Under the pieces are notes generated by a model. That model ran no database searches. It was not told the origin of the DNA and was given only the letters and a program-made list of their open reading frames with translations. A program made the translations under genes and the position numbers. A stretch of DNA of 64,000 nucleotides from Solibacillus sp. FSL W7-1464 (GTDB taxonomy: Bacteria > Bacillota > Bacilli > Bacillales_A > Planococcaceae): positions 2,519,001 through 2,583,000 of the forward strand of contig NZ_JBBORC010000001.1 of NCBI RefSeq assembly GCF_038004425.1. Reading direction: 5' to 3'. Positions 8,843 through 18,850 of the stretch are shown piece after piece. Positions within the stretch are counted from its first letter, which is position 1. Every line of letters begins with the position of its first letter.

Positions 8843-9259
8843 TTAGTTTTTACTATCTAAATAACCTTGTAAAATCATGACAGCAGCCATTTTATCAATA
8901 ACTTGCTTTCGTTTTTTACGGCTTACGTCTGCTTCGATCAGCATACGCTCAGCAGCCATCGTTGTCATACGCTCGTCCCAAAGCTTAACAGGAAAACCGA
9001 ATGTATCTTCCAGCAGCTTCTTATAGCTTTCGGAAGCTTCCCCGCGGGGACCGATCGTATTATTCATGTTCTTCGGGTAGCCTACAACAAATTCTGTTAC
9101 ATTATGTTCCTTTACAAGCTCATTGATACGTTCAATACCAAATACGCCTGCCGCTTCATCGATTTTTATTGTCTCGATTCCTTGCGCTGTCCACCCTAGC
9201 GCATCACTAATTGCAACGCCGACTGTTTTCGAGCCGACGTCTAAACCCATAATTCTCAT
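8843..9259 (-). CDS. ruvX: RuvX/YqgF-type Holliday junction resolvase-like nuclease
   Basis: 138 residues, RNase H-like fold. Catalytic acidic residues in [18 protein letters not shown] (Asp near 6), the conserved [13 protein letters not shown] loop and LWDERMTT with Asp and Glu. In bacteria the family has been linked to 16S rRNA 5' processing and to Holliday-junction cleavage. Its start overlaps the yrzL stop by four bases (ATGA), so the pair is translationally coupled. Confidence 0.92.
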   Translation of the reverse strand: MRIMGLDVGSKTVGVAISDALGWTAQGIETIKIDEAAGVFGIERINELVKEHNVTEFVVGYPKNMNNTIGPRGEASESYKKLLEDTFGFPVKLWDERMTTMAAERMLIEADVSRKKRKQVIDKMAAVMILQGYLDSKN

Positions 9260-9528
9260 TTATCCGCCTCAGTATTCTTTCTAATATAAAATCTAACGAG
9301 TTCCTCTAAAATCTCGTCACGTTCTAGCTTGCGGATTAAATTACGTGCGTCCTGGTGGCGAGGGATGTATGCCGGATCGCCAGATAATAAATACCCTACA
9401 ATTTGATTTGTTGGATTATACCCTTTTTCCTCTAAAGCCGTATACACCTTCAGCATCACTTGCTTTACTTCTTGTTCCATGGATTCTTCTGGAAAACTGA
9501 ATTTCATTGTTTTATCGAAAGAACTCAA
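9256..9528 (-). CDS. yrzL: IreB-family regulatory protein YrzL (DUF965)
   Basis: 90 residues. Small conserved protein whose enterococcal homologue IreB is a phosphorylation target of the PASTA kinase IreK. The core [19 protein letters not shown] followed by [18 protein letters not shown] is essentially invariant. I choose the TTG start at 9528 (SSFDKTMKF), preceded by GAGGTG at 6-nt spacing; family members start with the same residues. Upstream codons to 9567 are not needed. Operon alaS-yrzL-ruvX on the minus strand. Confidence 0.9.
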   Translation of the reverse strand: MSSFDKTMKFSFPEESMEQEVKQVMLKVYTALEEKGYNPTNQIVGYLLSGDPAYIPRHQDARNLIRKLERDEILEELVRFYIRKNTEADK

Positions 9529-9645
9529 GACCAGCACCTCGCTTTCAGCAATGAGGAGATGAAGCACACTCTTCCATCTCCATTTATATCATTATAACTT
9601 ATTCCTGCAAGCACTTCAAATATGCCAGTTGTAAAATTTAGATAT

Positions 9646-12318
9646 TTAGAAAGATTTTACATGTTCGTAAACAGCATTTAACGCATCTTCCAGCTTAGCA
9701 GCATCTTTTGCACCGGCCATTGCCATATCCGGACGACCGCCGCCTTTACCGCCGCATGCTTCAGCAACTTGCTTAACAATGTTACCGGCGTGATAGTTAC
9801 CACCAACGATATCTTTCGTTACACCCGCGCATAACATTACTTTCTCGCCATCAACAGCACCAAGAACAATAACAGCGGATTCCATTTTTTCTTTTAAATC
9901 ATCCATCATTTGGCGTAGTTGATTATTGTCTTTTGCTTCTACACGAGTTGCAAGAACTGTCACATCACCGATTTTTTGTGCCGCATCCAATACTTCGCCA
10001 GCTTGTGCATTTGCAATTTTTTGAGACAATGAATCATTTTCGCGTTGCAGTTCTTTGTAATCTGCCTGAAGTGTTGCCACACGAGTTGCAACGTCTTTAG
10101 CATTTGATTTTAAAAGGCCTGCTGCTTCATTTAAGATCGCTTCTTCTTCTTTGATCGCTTCATATGCTGCTTTACCTGTAACAGCCTCGATACGGCGAGT
10201 CCCTGCACCGATGCCGCTTTCAGATACGATTTTGAAAATGCCGATTTCAGATGAACGGCTTACATGCAGTCCACCGCATAGTTCGATAGAGTAGTCCGAA
10301 ACGGCTACAACACGTACAACATCGCCATATTTTTCACCGAACAGCGCCATTGCACCCATCGCTTTTGCAGAATCGATATCCATTTCCTGAATAATGACTT
10401 CGATATCTTCCCAAATTTTTTCGTTCACTGCACGTTCAACTTGCGCAAGCTCTTCTTTTGTTGCAGCGCCAAAGTGAGAGAAGTCAAAGCGTAAACGGTC
10501 CGGCCCTACATAAGAACCTGCTTGTGCCACATGGTCACCTAATACGTCTTTTAATGCACGGTGCATTAAATGTGTTGCAGTATGGTTTTTAAGGATTAAT
10601 TTACGTTTTGCTTCATCTACTTTTGCAGTAGCCATATCGCCGACATTCATTTCACCTGATTCCACTACTACTGTGTGCAATGGCTGACCATTTGGCGCTT
10701 TTTGAACATCTTTTACGATGGCAGTGAATCCGTCTGCTTCAATGATACCTGTATCGGCAATTTGTCCACCCATTTCAGCATAGAACGGTGTTTCAGATAG
10801 AATTACCAACGCTTCTTCACCTTCAGAAGCAGTTGACGTTTCTTGACCGTTGACAACGATTGCAGCAACTTTTGCCGAAGCTTCAAATGCATCATAGATA
10901 AATGTAGATTGCTGTGTTAAGTTTGAAAGCACTTCATTTTGCACTTGCATTGAATCCACATCAGCACGTGCATTGCGTGCGCGCTCACGCTGTTGCTCCA
11001 TAGAAGCTTCAAAACCTTCATGGTCAACTGTCATGCCAACTTCTTCGGCATATTCTTCCGTTAACTCAATCGGGAAACCGAATGTATCATAAAGACGGAA
11101 TGCGTCAGCACCCGGAATAACCGTTTCGCCTTTTGCCTTTTGGCTTTCGGCAACTTCATTGAAAATTGCTAATCCGCCATCAAGTGTTTCGTGGAAGCGC
11201 ACTTCCTCATTTTTAATAACACGTTGAATAAATGCTTCCTTTTCTTTTACTTGCGGATAGAAATCATGCATAATTTCTCCGACAGTCGGCACTAATTCAA
11301 ACATAAACGGCTTTTCGATGCCGATTTTTTTCGCATATCGAACAGCACGACGTAATAGACGACGCAACACATAGCCGCGGCCTTCATTTGATGGCAATGC
11401 GCCATCCCCGATAGCAAATGCTACTGTACGGATATGGTCGGCAATTACTTTAAATGGTGTATTCACATCTTCAGTTGATCCGAAAATTTCATTTAGATCC
11501 ACTTCATGCGGTCGTTTGTACGTACGGTTTGCAAACGTTTCTGTTTTTTCGATGATCGGCATGAAAAGATCTGTATCAAAGTTTGTCGGTACATTTTGTA
11601 CAACAGAAACGATACGCTCAAGACCCATCCCTGTATCGATGTTTTGCTTTGGAAGCGGTGTATATGTGCCATCCGGATTGTGGTTGAATTGAGAAAATAC
11701 AAGGTTCCAAATTTCAAGGTAGCGCTCGTTTTCCCCACCCGTGTACATTTCTTCCGCCGGTGCGCCAACACCGTACTCTTCACCGCGATCATAGAAGATT
11801 TCTGAGTTTGGACCAGATGGACCTTCACCGATATCCCAGAAGTTGCCTTCAAGTCGGATCAGGCGCTCTTTCGGAATCCCGATTTCATTGTGCCATACAT
11901 CATAAGCTTCCTGATCTTCAGGGTGGATTGTCACTGATAACTTTTCAGGATCGAAGCCCATCCATTTTGGATCCGTCAAAAACTCCCAAGCGTAATGAAT
12001 CGATTCTTTTTTAAAGTAATCTCCGATAGAGAAGTTCCCCAACATTTCAAAGAATGTATGGTGACGCGCTGTTTTACCTACGTTTTCGATGTCGTTTGTA
12101 CGAATCGATTTCTGTGCGTTCGTAATACGCGGGTTATCCGGAATGATACGTCCGTCAAAATACGGTTTTAATGTCGCCACTCCTGAGTTGATCCATAAAA
12201 GTGATGGGTCATTAATTGGAACTAATGGTGCCGATGGTTCAATATGATGCCCCTTTTCTTTAAAGAAATTCAAATAAAGACGACGAATTTCAGAACCTGT
12301 CATTGTTTTTGTTGTCAT
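9646..12318 (-). CDS. alaS: Alanine-tRNA ligase
   Basis: 890 residues, slightly longer than average for the family. Class II aminoacylation domain at the N-terminus ([20 protein letters not shown]; motif with [18 protein letters not shown]), editing domain with zinc-type [11 protein letters not shown] and the C..LH pair in ELCGGLHV, then a coiled region and a C-terminal DHHA1 domain with [18 protein letters not shown] with AGGAGGAAT upstream. Controlled by the T-box leader at 12390-12640, so expression should respond to uncharged tRNA-Ala. Confidence 0.97.
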   Translation of the reverse strand: MTTKTMTGSEIRRLYLNFFKEKGHHIEPSAPLVPINDPSLLWINSGVATLKPYFDGRIIPDNPRITNAQKSIRTNDIENVGKTARHHTFFEMLGNFSIGDYFKKESIHYAWEFLTDPKWMGFDPEKLSVTIHPEDQEAYDVWHNEIGIPKERLIRLEGNFWDIGEGPSGPNSEIFYDRGEEYGVGAPAEEMYTGGENERYLEIWNLVFSQFNHNPDGTYTPLPKQNIDTGMGLERIVSVVQNVPTNFDTDLFMPIIEKTETFANRTYKRPHEVDLNEIFGSTEDVNTPFKVIADHIRTVAFAIGDGALPSNEGRGYVLRRLLRRAVRYAKKIGIEKPFMFELVPTVGEIMHDFYPQVKEKEAFIQRVIKNEEVRFHETLDGGLAIFNEVAESQKAKGETVIPGADAFRLYDTFGFPIELTEEYAEEVGMTVDHEGFEASMEQQRERARNARADVDSMQVQNEVLSNLTQQSTFIYDAFEASAKVAAIVVNGQETSTASEGEEALVILSETPFYAEMGGQIADTGIIEADGFTAIVKDVQKAPNGQPLHTVVVESGEMNVGDMATAKVDEAKRKLILKNHTATHLMHRALKDVLGDHVAQAGSYVGPDRLRFDFSHFGAATKEELAQVERAVNEKIWEDIEVIIQEMDIDSAKAMGAMALFGEKYGDVVRVVAVSDYSIELCGGLHVSRSSEIGIFKIVSESGIGAGTRRIEAVTGKAAYEAIKEEEAILNEAAGLLKSNAKDVATRVATLQADYKELQRENDSLSQKIANAQAGEVLDAAQKIGDVTVLATRVEAKDNNQLRQMMDDLKEKMESAVIVLGAVDGEKVMLCAGVTKDIVGGNYHAGNIVKQVAEACGGKGGGRPDMAMAGAKDAAKLEDALNAVYEHVKSF

Positions 12319-12384
12319 GTTTTATTCCTCCTACTAATTATTGAAGTCGATGAATTTTGGTACTATTTAAATGATTCGCTTAAG

Positions 12385-12640
12385 AAAACAAAAAAAGCCT
12401 TCATCCCGGTAAAGGGACGAAGACTATTATCTCGTGGTACCACCCTAATTTATAATGCGCTGTGCATCATATCTCAAGTGCTTGTAACGTAAGCAGACGG
12501 CAGTGATTAGCTGCACTCTGGAGTAGCTTTCAGTATTTGTTCGGGGAGATTTTTTCAGCCGGGAAATCTCTTTCTGCTCACGAAGTCCATACGTACTTGT
12601 TCCATCATCGTTTTCATTTTATTATGCTCTTCATTATAAA
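12385..12640 (-). promoter_or_regulatory. T-box leader of alaS (specifier GCU)
   Basis: On the minus strand the canonical T-box AGGGTGGTACCACGA lies at 12446-12432, followed by a terminator hairpin (CTTCGTCCC/GGGATGAAG) and a T-run at 12390-12423. Upstream, stem I shows the AGTA loop-E motif (GAACAAGTACG) and, on its 3' side, TGAAAGCTACTCC; the GCT at 12527-12525 is in the specifier position and codes for alanine, which matches the gene. Uncharged tRNA would stabilise the antiterminator. Fills the 353-bp gap before alaS. Confidence 0.93.
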
Positions 12641-12671
12641 AAATAGATATCGTGCTGTCAATCGGCATTCC

Positions 12672-13820
12672 TTAATAATTAAAACGTTTTTTCGTCAGTA
12701 AAATTAAAAGGATGGCAGGCACTGTACAAATGATCATTCCTAAGAACGCCAAACCTGGTTCGATTTCATAAAGCTTACCACCTAATAATGTAAGAATCGC
12801 TGCACTTAAACTCATGGCAAGTGCCGAATAAATCCCCTGTGCATTTGGGATCTGCTCCTGTGGTAAAGCTTTGGAAATATAGCGGATAAAGGCATAATGC
12901 GCCATTGCAAATGAAAGGGCGTGAAGTGCCTGAGATATGATAAACATCGGCATATTCGGAAATGCGTAAACTAGAATCCAACGAATGCTCGAGCCAATTG
13001 CCGCGATAAGCAATAATGAGGAAGGCTTCCATTTTGTCAAAATTGTATCGGCCTTATAAAAATAAAGAACTTCGAATACTACTGCGACATTTAAAATCAT
13101 ACCGATATAAAACGGATTGACATTCAGATCCTGTAAATAAATATAGCCGTAGTTATAGTATGATGCGTGTGCCCCCTGAAGCAGAATGACAACAAATAAT
13201 ACGATGATAAAGCTTTTCACTTCAAATAGGCCTTTCATCGAGAGCGTTTTTCGCTCCTCTTTTACAGGCGTTAAACTTAATACTTGAGGTGCAGGCATGA
13301 ACTGAATGATGAGCAATGCTGCTAAACCTAAAATCATCATCCATAAAATCATATGCTCCCCGTACATCCCGCTGATCATACTGATGATCAGTACAGCGAC
13401 GACAAACCCGAACGACCCTAACGAACGCGCTTTTCCATAATGTATGGATCCATGTTGCATTAATGTGGAGGCACTGCTCTCAACAGCCGGTAATAATGCC
13501 GGGTAAAAAGCACTGAACAGCAACGTCATTAAAAATAAGCCGCCGAATGAATTAATCGGTATGTATAGCAGCGTCACAATTAGTGAACTTGCTGTAAAAA
13601 AGATCAGTACATTTTTATTGCTCATCACTTTAGAAACAAACGGGAAAATAAACATCGTTGAGACCGCCCGTGCAACAAGTCCAAATCCCATTATGATACT
13701 CGCTTCTGAAACCGTAAGCCCTTTATCGTTAATAAGCCAACCTGTCCAATATGGCAGGAAAATACCCCATGTAATAAAGAACATAAAGAAGTTTTTCGCG
13801 AGCCAACGCTGATTATTCAT
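12672..13820 (-). CDS. MFS transporter, HcaT/3-phenylpropionate-type (MFS_1-like)
   Basis: 382 residues, about 12 hydrophobic segments with a short basic central loop near LTPVKEERKTLSMKGL. The N-terminal FFMFFITWGIFLPYWTGWL and the HYGKARSLGSFGF segment are typical of the MFS_1-like (phenylpropionate/nucleoside permease) subgroup. Substrate cannot be read from the sequence. Start: ATG 13820 (MNNQRW) has AAGGA at 8-9 nt, whereas ATG 13829 sits directly on that SD. Divergent from the Crp-like regulator, sharing a 103-bp intergenic region with an operator candidate, so it may be regulated by it. Confidence 0.85.
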   Translation of the reverse strand: MNNQRWLAKNFFMFFITWGIFLPYWTGWLINDKGLTVSEASIIMGFGLVARAVSTMFIFPFVSKVMSNKNVLIFFTASSLIVTLLYIPINSFGGLFLMTLLFSAFYPALLPAVESSASTLMQHGSIHYGKARSLGSFGFVVAVLIISMISGMYGEHMILWMMILGLAALLIIQFMPAPQVLSLTPVKEERKTLSMKGLFEVKSFIIVLFVVILLQGAHASYYNYGYIYLQDLNVNPFYIGMILNVAVVFEVLYFYKADTILTKWKPSSLLLIAAIGSSIRWILVYAFPNMPMFIISQALHALSFAMAHYAFIRYISKALPQEQIPNAQGIYSALAMSLSAAILTLLGGKLYEIEPGLAFLGMIICTVPAILLILLTKKRFNY

Positions 13821-13849
13821 AGTCTTCATCCTTTTTCATTTTTATTAAG

Positions 13850-13896
13850 TTGAATATTAACATGAGAAATACTACAATAATGTGAGAAATCTCATA
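13850..13896 (+). promoter_or_regulatory. Promoter and Crp/Fnr-like operator upstream of the YeiL-type regulator
   Basis: TTGAAT at 13850-13855 and TACAAT at 13873-13878 are separated by exactly 17 bp, a good sigma-A promoter. TGTGA-N6-TCATA at 13881-13896 resembles the Crp/Fnr family box (TGTGA-N6-TCACA) and would cover the start site expected near 13885. A second TGAGAAAT copy lies 20 bp upstream (13863 versus 13883). The arrangement suggests autoregulation; the same region precedes the divergent MFS gene. Confidence 0.6.
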
Positions 13897-13923
13897 TTTA
13901 ATTGGAAGGAGTTGCTCTATAAT

Positions 13924-14592
13924 TTGAGAAAGTTACCAATAGATGAAAGTCTCTCATATATCGAAAAATACCCGATTTCCCAATACTTTTCATTTGATAT
14001 CGTTCCATTTATCCATGTGTATGAATTCGATAAAGGCGAATTTATTTTCCATGAGCATTCCTTCCCCGACTATTTGTATTACATGGTTGAAGGAAAAGCT
14101 AAATTATATATTACCCATAAAAACGGGAAAATTTCGCTCATCGATTTTATTACAGCTCCGACATTTATGGGGGAAATGGAACTGTTAAATGCTGAACGCT
14201 ATTCAAAAGGTATTCAAACTTTATCAAAGTCAGTTTGTTTTGCGATTTCGATTCAGGAAGTGAAGGAAAAATTATTGGCAGATCCTGTGTTTCTGAAAAT
14301 GCTCTGTATTTTTTTAAGTCACAAAGCAACGACAGCAACAGCAAAATATACACAAAACCAGGCCTATCCGTTGGAAAACCGATTAGCCTCATTCATTCTA
14401 CTATCATCAGATCAACAATTCTATAAAGAAAAACATACTGAAGTATGTGATTACTTAGGCGTATCCTATCGCCACCTGCTATTTGTCCTTGCACAATTCA
14501 GCGAAGCCGGCTATATAACGAAACAAAATCGCGGATATATTTTGACAAACCGGTCCGAACTGGAAAAACTTGCATCAGAAATTACGTATTAA
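13924..14592 (+). CDS. Crp/Fnr-family transcriptional regulator, YeiL-like
   Basis: 222 residues. N-terminal cyclic-nucleotide-binding-type jelly roll (about 40-130: FDKGEFIFHEHSFPDYLYYMVEGKAK is its start), a dimer helix, and a C-terminal winged helix (about 165-215) with CDYLGVSYRHLLFVLAQF as recognition region. No cysteine cluster of the Fnr kind at the N-terminus, and the cAMP-contact residues of Crp are not evident, so the effector is unknown. Start: TTG 13924 with AAGGAG 12 nt upstream; GTG 13882 lies inside the operator. Convergent with the nucleoside transporter gene. Confidence 0.8.
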   Translation: MRKLPIDESLSYIEKYPISQYFSFDIVPFIHVYEFDKGEFIFHEHSFPDYLYYMVEGKAKLYITHKNGKISLIDFITAPTFMGEMELLNAERYSKGIQTLSKSVCFAISIQEVKEKLLADPVFLKMLCIFLSHKATTATAKYTQNQAYPLENRLASFILLSSDQQFYKEKHTEVCDYLGVSYRHLLFVLAQFSEAGYITKQNRGYILTNRSELEKLASEITY

Positions 14593-14597
14593 AAAAA

Positions 14598-14626
14598 GAC
14601 TGCGCTAAAATATTTTTAGCACAGTC
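14598..14626 (-). terminator. Terminator of the nucleoside transporter gene
   Basis: GACTG-GCTAAAA / TTTTAGC-CAGTC stem with one internal mismatch; reading on the minus strand it is followed by seven T (14597-14591). Shared region with the end of the Crp-like gene. Confidence 0.8.
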
Positions 14627-14637
14627 TCTGAAATATA

Positions 14638-15870
14638 TTAAATAAACATACCGGCAATTGCAGCTGATAATAATGATGCCAATGTTCCTGCAGCAACCGC
14701 TCTAATAGCAAGCTGTGCAATCATTGGACGTTTATCCGGTGCCATACCACCTAAACCACCGATTAAAATACCCATTGAGCTTAAGTTTGCAAAACCACAC
14801 AGTGCAAACGAAATAATAATGGCTGTTTTATCAGAAAGCTCGCCGATAACTGGACCGAAGTTAGAGTAGGCAACAAATTCATTTAAAATTAATTTTTGAC
14901 CGATGAATGAACCTGCACGTACTGCTTCATCCCAAGGAACACCGATTAAAAATGCCAGCGGCGCAAATACATAACCTAAAATACCTTCAAGCGTAATATT
15001 ATCAAGTGCTGACCAACCCGTTAAATCACCAATCCATCCTGCAACGCCGCCTAAAAGACCGTTCAGTAAGGCAATTAATGCGATGAAACTTAATAGCATT
15101 GCCCCAACGTTTACAGCTAATTTCAACCCGTCAGATGCACCTGATGCAGCTGCATCAATAACATTCGTCGCTTCAGAGTTACGCTCTAATTTAAAGTCAT
15201 CTTCATTCACTTCTTCTGTTTCAGGAATCATTAATTTCGCCATTACCAGTCCAGCTGGAGCAGCCATGAAACTCGCCGCCAGTAAGTATTCTAGTGGAAC
15301 ACCTAATAATGAATAGCCGATTAATACCGAACCTGAAACCGATGCAAGTCCACCTGTCATAACAGCGAACATTTGCGATTTTGTCATTTTATTTAAGAAC
15401 GGACGAATTACAAGCGGCGCTTCTGTTTGTCCAACGAAAATATTGGCAGCAGCATTTACTGATTCCGCTTTTGTTGTACCTAATACTTTTGATAAGAAAC
15501 CACCAATAATCTTAATGACAAATTGCATAATTCCCAAGTAGTAAAGGACAGAGATTAAAGATGAGAAGAAAATAATAATTGTTAATACGCTCATCGCAAA
15601 TACAAATCCAACACTGTCAGGATTTGCTAAACCGCCGAATACGAAGTTAATCCCTTCATTCGCATAACCAATCAGCTTCTGAACACCTTCAGAAAGTTGC
15701 ATAAGCTTTTCGCGGCCGTAAGACCACTTTAATACGATAAATGCAAAAATCAACTGGACAACTAATCCTGAAATAATAATTCTCCATTGAATTGCTTTAC
15801 GGTTATTAGATAACCCGATGGCAATCAGTACGATTCCCACAATACCTATGATTCCCCATACGAAATCCAT
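14638..15870 (-). CDS. nupC: NupC-family concentrative nucleoside transporter
   Basis: 410 residues, CNT family; proton- or sodium-coupled nucleoside uptake through the cytoplasmic membrane. Typical features: N-terminal helices, the GQTEAPLVIRPFLNKMTKSQ loop, a gate region with ASFMAAPAGLVMAKL, and C-terminal SYALCGFANLSSMGILIGGLGG-like sequence (here SFALCGFANLSSMGI). ATG preceded by AGGTG. Convergent with the YeiL-like regulator; in enterobacteria YeiL-type genes are also found beside nucleoside-uptake genes, so a functional link is possible but unproven. Confidence 0.9.
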   Translation of the reverse strand: MDFVWGIIGIVGIVLIAIGLSNNRKAIQWRIIISGLVVQLIFAFIVLKWSYGREKLMQLSEGVQKLIGYANEGINFVFGGLANPDSVGFVFAMSVLTIIIFFSSLISVLYYLGIMQFVIKIIGGFLSKVLGTTKAESVNAAANIFVGQTEAPLVIRPFLNKMTKSQMFAVMTGGLASVSGSVLIGYSLLGVPLEYLLAASFMAAPAGLVMAKLMIPETEEVNEDDFKLERNSEATNVIDAAASGASDGLKLAVNVGAMLLSFIALIALLNGLLGGVAGWIGDLTGWSALDNITLEGILGYVFAPLAFLIGVPWDEAVRAGSFIGQKLILNEFVAYSNFGPVIGELSDKTAIIISFALCGFANLSSMGILIGGLGGMAPDKRPMIAQLAIRAVAAGTLASLLSAAIAGMFI

Positions 15871-16159
15871 GTATGTGCACCTTCTTTTTTAGTTTTGAAA
15901 ACCTTTTCATTTTGTAAATATTGACATCGAATTTCAGACGTCATATAAGTTTTTTTCATACTATCATATCCACACAAATAATATTAATTAATAGTTTCTT
16001 TCAAAAGTTCTGATTTTTCCGCAAAAATTTATCATTTTTTTATTATGCCCCGTTTTGTTTCAAACTTTTAATATATTTAAAACATTTTCCCTCTACCTTT
16101 GAACATAAACACATCATTTATTAAATTTGTCCAAAATAGTACATTTCCATGAGCAAAAA
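15871..16159. other. Intergenic region upstream of nupC
   Basis: AT-rich, no credible coding sequence on either strand. A TATGAT hexamer on the minus strand (near 15970-15960) could be part of the nupC promoter, but I find no convincing -35 partner. Confidence 0.4.
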
Positions 16160-16201
16160 AACTAGCCATTCCCATTCAAACATGAACGAAAATGGCTAGT
16201 T
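16160..16201 (-). terminator. recD2 terminator
   Basis: Perfect 11-bp stem AACTAGCCATT / AATGGCTAGTT with a 20-nt loop followed by TTTTTTTG on the minus strand, directly after the recD2 stop codon. Confidence 0.85.
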
Positions 16202-18703
16202 CTATTCTTCATTGAAGTCATACGGAGAAATATTTGCCATACCAATTAATGGATGAATATATGGTGCTGTTTCTGCCGTTAAATGATTTGGCAACGATTC
16301 ACCGATTTTATGTGAAGCTGAAACATTCAGGAGACCAAGCTGCTCTGTAGAAGGAATTTGCTTCACTTCCTTAACGGACGCATTTACCTCTTCTTTTTCC
16401 GGTAACTCTTCTGTCTTTTCAGCAGTGATAAATTCCGGATTTAATCGTGCCTTTAATGTTGTTAATCGAGTTAAATCATCAGTCTTCGCTAATCCATTCG
16501 CTAATACATCCGGCTCACCACATAAAATCAAAAAGTTTTTGGCACGTGTAATCCCCGTATATAGTAAGTTTCTGCGAAGCATTTTCGAGTAGCCTCTGAC
16601 AATCGGCATAATGACCGTTTGAAATTCCGAGCCTTGTGATTTATGAATTGAACAGCAATAAGCCAATGTGATCTGATTTAAATCTGCACGCTGGTATGTT
16701 ACTTCAATCCCATCATAGCTGACGATAAGCAAATCCTGCTTTTCCACAGTTTCCTTTGCACGTATTATGGAAATCACTTCACCCATATCCCCGTTAAATA
16801 CATTATTATCCGGTTGATTCACTAGCTGCAGCACTTTATCCCCGATACGGTAAATCGTATCCCCGAAAACAAGTTCTTTTCTTGTCCCATCATTTGGATT
16901 GACAAGCTGCTGAATTTCTTTATTTAAATTATCGATGCCTGCAGGACCTTTGTACATAGGCGCCAATACTTGAATATCTCGAATTGCCTGTCCTTTTGCA
17001 AGCGCACCTTTTACAACTTGTGTGACAACGCTCGTTACTTGTCCGGCTCCTGCCTGAATAAACGAGCGGTCCGTTGTTTTTGCTGTCAATGTATCCGGGA
17101 CTTTGCCTTTTTTAATTTGGTGGGCCATTTCGATAATTGTAGACCCTTCTGCCTGACGGTAAATATCCGTTAATTCAACGGTCGGAATTTGCTTTGATGC
17201 AAGCAAATCCTTTAATACTTGCCCTGGTCCAACAGGCGGTAACTGATCCTGGTCCCCTACAAAAACGACCTGAACATCTTCATGCAGTGCTTTTAAAAGC
17301 TGATGTGCCAACCACGTATCCACCATTGACATCTCATCGATGATGATGAGTCGTCCTACAACTTCACGCTCTGTTTCTTCATCCTTTTCCTGCCCATTAA
17401 ATCCTAATAGACGGTGTATTGTCATTGCAGGCAATCCAGTCGATTCCGCCAGCCTTTTTGCTGCACGTCCAGTAGGCGCTGCAAGGACGATCGGAAACGG
17501 TTCCTCTTTTTCAGCATACGTTTTCGGATTTAATGATAACCCGTGAAGCTCAGCATATACTTCGACCAAACCTCGGACAACAGTCGTTTTTCCCGTCCCT
17601 GGCCCGCCTGTTAAAATCATTACAGCGGAATTGATCGCCGTTTCAATCGCCTGTGCCTGTGTTGGCGCATAGGTCACATCATACTGTTCTTCAATATCTC
17701 CAATTGCTTTTCGGATTTCATCTTTCGAGAAACTTTCGGCTATTTTGTTTTTTTCTTTCAATTCATTAATCTTACTCGCAATGCCCACTTCACTAAAATA
17801 AAGTGATGGCAAGTACATGCGTGTTTCTTCACCGGATATTTTCGATTCCTCTCGCATTTCGATAGCCGCTTTTGATATCGCTTCATATGGAATTTCAATG
17901 CGCTGACTTTGTTCAAGTATATCTTTCACTATTGGAAGCACCATTTCCGCGTCCATATAGACATGGCCTTCAGATAATGCTGCATTTGTCAGTACATGGA
18001 AAATAGCTGCTTTTATTCGATCCGGATGATTCCCTGTTATCCCCAGCTTCGCACCAAGTTCATCCGCACGTATAAATCCTACTCCTTCCACTTCTTCAAT
18101 CAAACGGTAAGGGTTTTCTGTCAACAGCTGAATTGTTTCTTCACGATACGCCTGATAAATTTTCATCCCGAGCTGTGGTCCGAAGCCCCAATCGTTCAGC
18201 CGTACCATTACCCGTTCCAGTCCAAGGTTTTCCTCGATCGTTTGGCGAATATGTAATTTCTTTTCAGCAGATAAACGGGGAACAGCATCAAGTGCTGACG
18301 GATCTTCCAGTATTTTCGTGAGGGCATCCATTCCGAGCTTTTCTACGATAGTCTCTGCCGTTTTTCTGCCGACCCCTGTAAATAAGTCACTTGATAAATA
18401 ATGGACGATCCCCTGCTCTGTTGTCGGCACTTCTTTTTCAAATGTGTCAATTTGAAACTGCATCCCGTATTTCGGATGACTTTTTAACTGCCCAGTAAAG
18501 CGGTATAGTTCATCATTTACCAATTGAGGAAAATAACCAACTACGATGATTTCTTTTTCGTCATACTGAATATTAGTTTCTTGAATTTTGACACGAACAA
18601 TGGAGTACATATTCGTTGCATTATGAAAAATTGTTACAATTGGTCGACCTAAAATAAATAGCTTATTTACGTCAAACAAATTTAGATTTTCCGCCATTTT
18701 CAT
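16202..18703 (-). CDS. recD2: ATP-dependent RecD2-like DNA helicase
   Basis: About 833 residues. 5'-3' SF1B helicase of the RecD2/YrrC type, acting in recombination and replication-fork repair outside RecBCD. N-terminal OB-like domain (VGYFPQLVNDELYRFTGQLK), helix-hairpin-helix repeats (SSDLFTGVGRKTAETIV), Walker A LTGGPGTGKTT, Walker B IIIDEMSMVD, GDQDQLPPVGPGQVL and C-terminal AYCCSIHKSQGSEF. The open frame reaches 18781, but that stretch looks like promoter DNA (TTGTAA-N16-TATGAT on the minus strand) and homologues begin near MKMAENLN; no strong SD marks ATG 18703, so the start is uncertain. Confidence 0.92.
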   Translation of the reverse strand: MKMAENLNLFDVNKLFILGRPIVTIFHNATNMYSIVRVKIQETNIQYDEKEIIVVGYFPQLVNDELYRFTGQLKSHPKYGMQFQIDTFEKEVPTTEQGIVHYLSSDLFTGVGRKTAETIVEKLGMDALTKILEDPSALDAVPRLSAEKKLHIRQTIEENLGLERVMVRLNDWGFGPQLGMKIYQAYREETIQLLTENPYRLIEEVEGVGFIRADELGAKLGITGNHPDRIKAAIFHVLTNAALSEGHVYMDAEMVLPIVKDILEQSQRIEIPYEAISKAAIEMREESKISGEETRMYLPSLYFSEVGIASKINELKEKNKIAESFSKDEIRKAIGDIEEQYDVTYAPTQAQAIETAINSAVMILTGGPGTGKTTVVRGLVEVYAELHGLSLNPKTYAEKEEPFPIVLAAPTGRAAKRLAESTGLPAMTIHRLLGFNGQEKDEETEREVVGRLIIIDEMSMVDTWLAHQLLKALHEDVQVVFVGDQDQLPPVGPGQVLKDLLASKQIPTVELTDIYRQAEGSTIIEMAHQIKKGKVPDTLTAKTTDRSFIQAGAGQVTSVVTQVVKGALAKGQAIRDIQVLAPMYKGPAGIDNLNKEIQQLVNPNDGTRKELVFGDTIYRIGDKVLQLVNQPDNNVFNGDMGEVISIIRAKETVEKQDLLIVSYDGIEVTYQRADLNQITLAYCCSIHKSQGSEFQTVIMPIVRGYSKMLRRNLLYTGITRAKNFLILCGEPDVLANGLAKTDDLTRLTTLKARLNPEFITAEKTEELPEKEEVNASVKEVKQIPSTEQLGLLNVSASHKIGESLPNHLTAETAPYIHPLIGMANISPYDFNEE

Positions 18704-18850
18704 GCCACGCTTTCTAATAAATTGTAAGCCCATTTTATCATACCGATTAAAGCCTGTCTTACAATAACGCAAACAAGACATTACGTCTGATTTTTCTATT
18801 AATTTAGCTCACTAAAATGTTATGATACGTATAGAATGTAAGAGAAAGTA

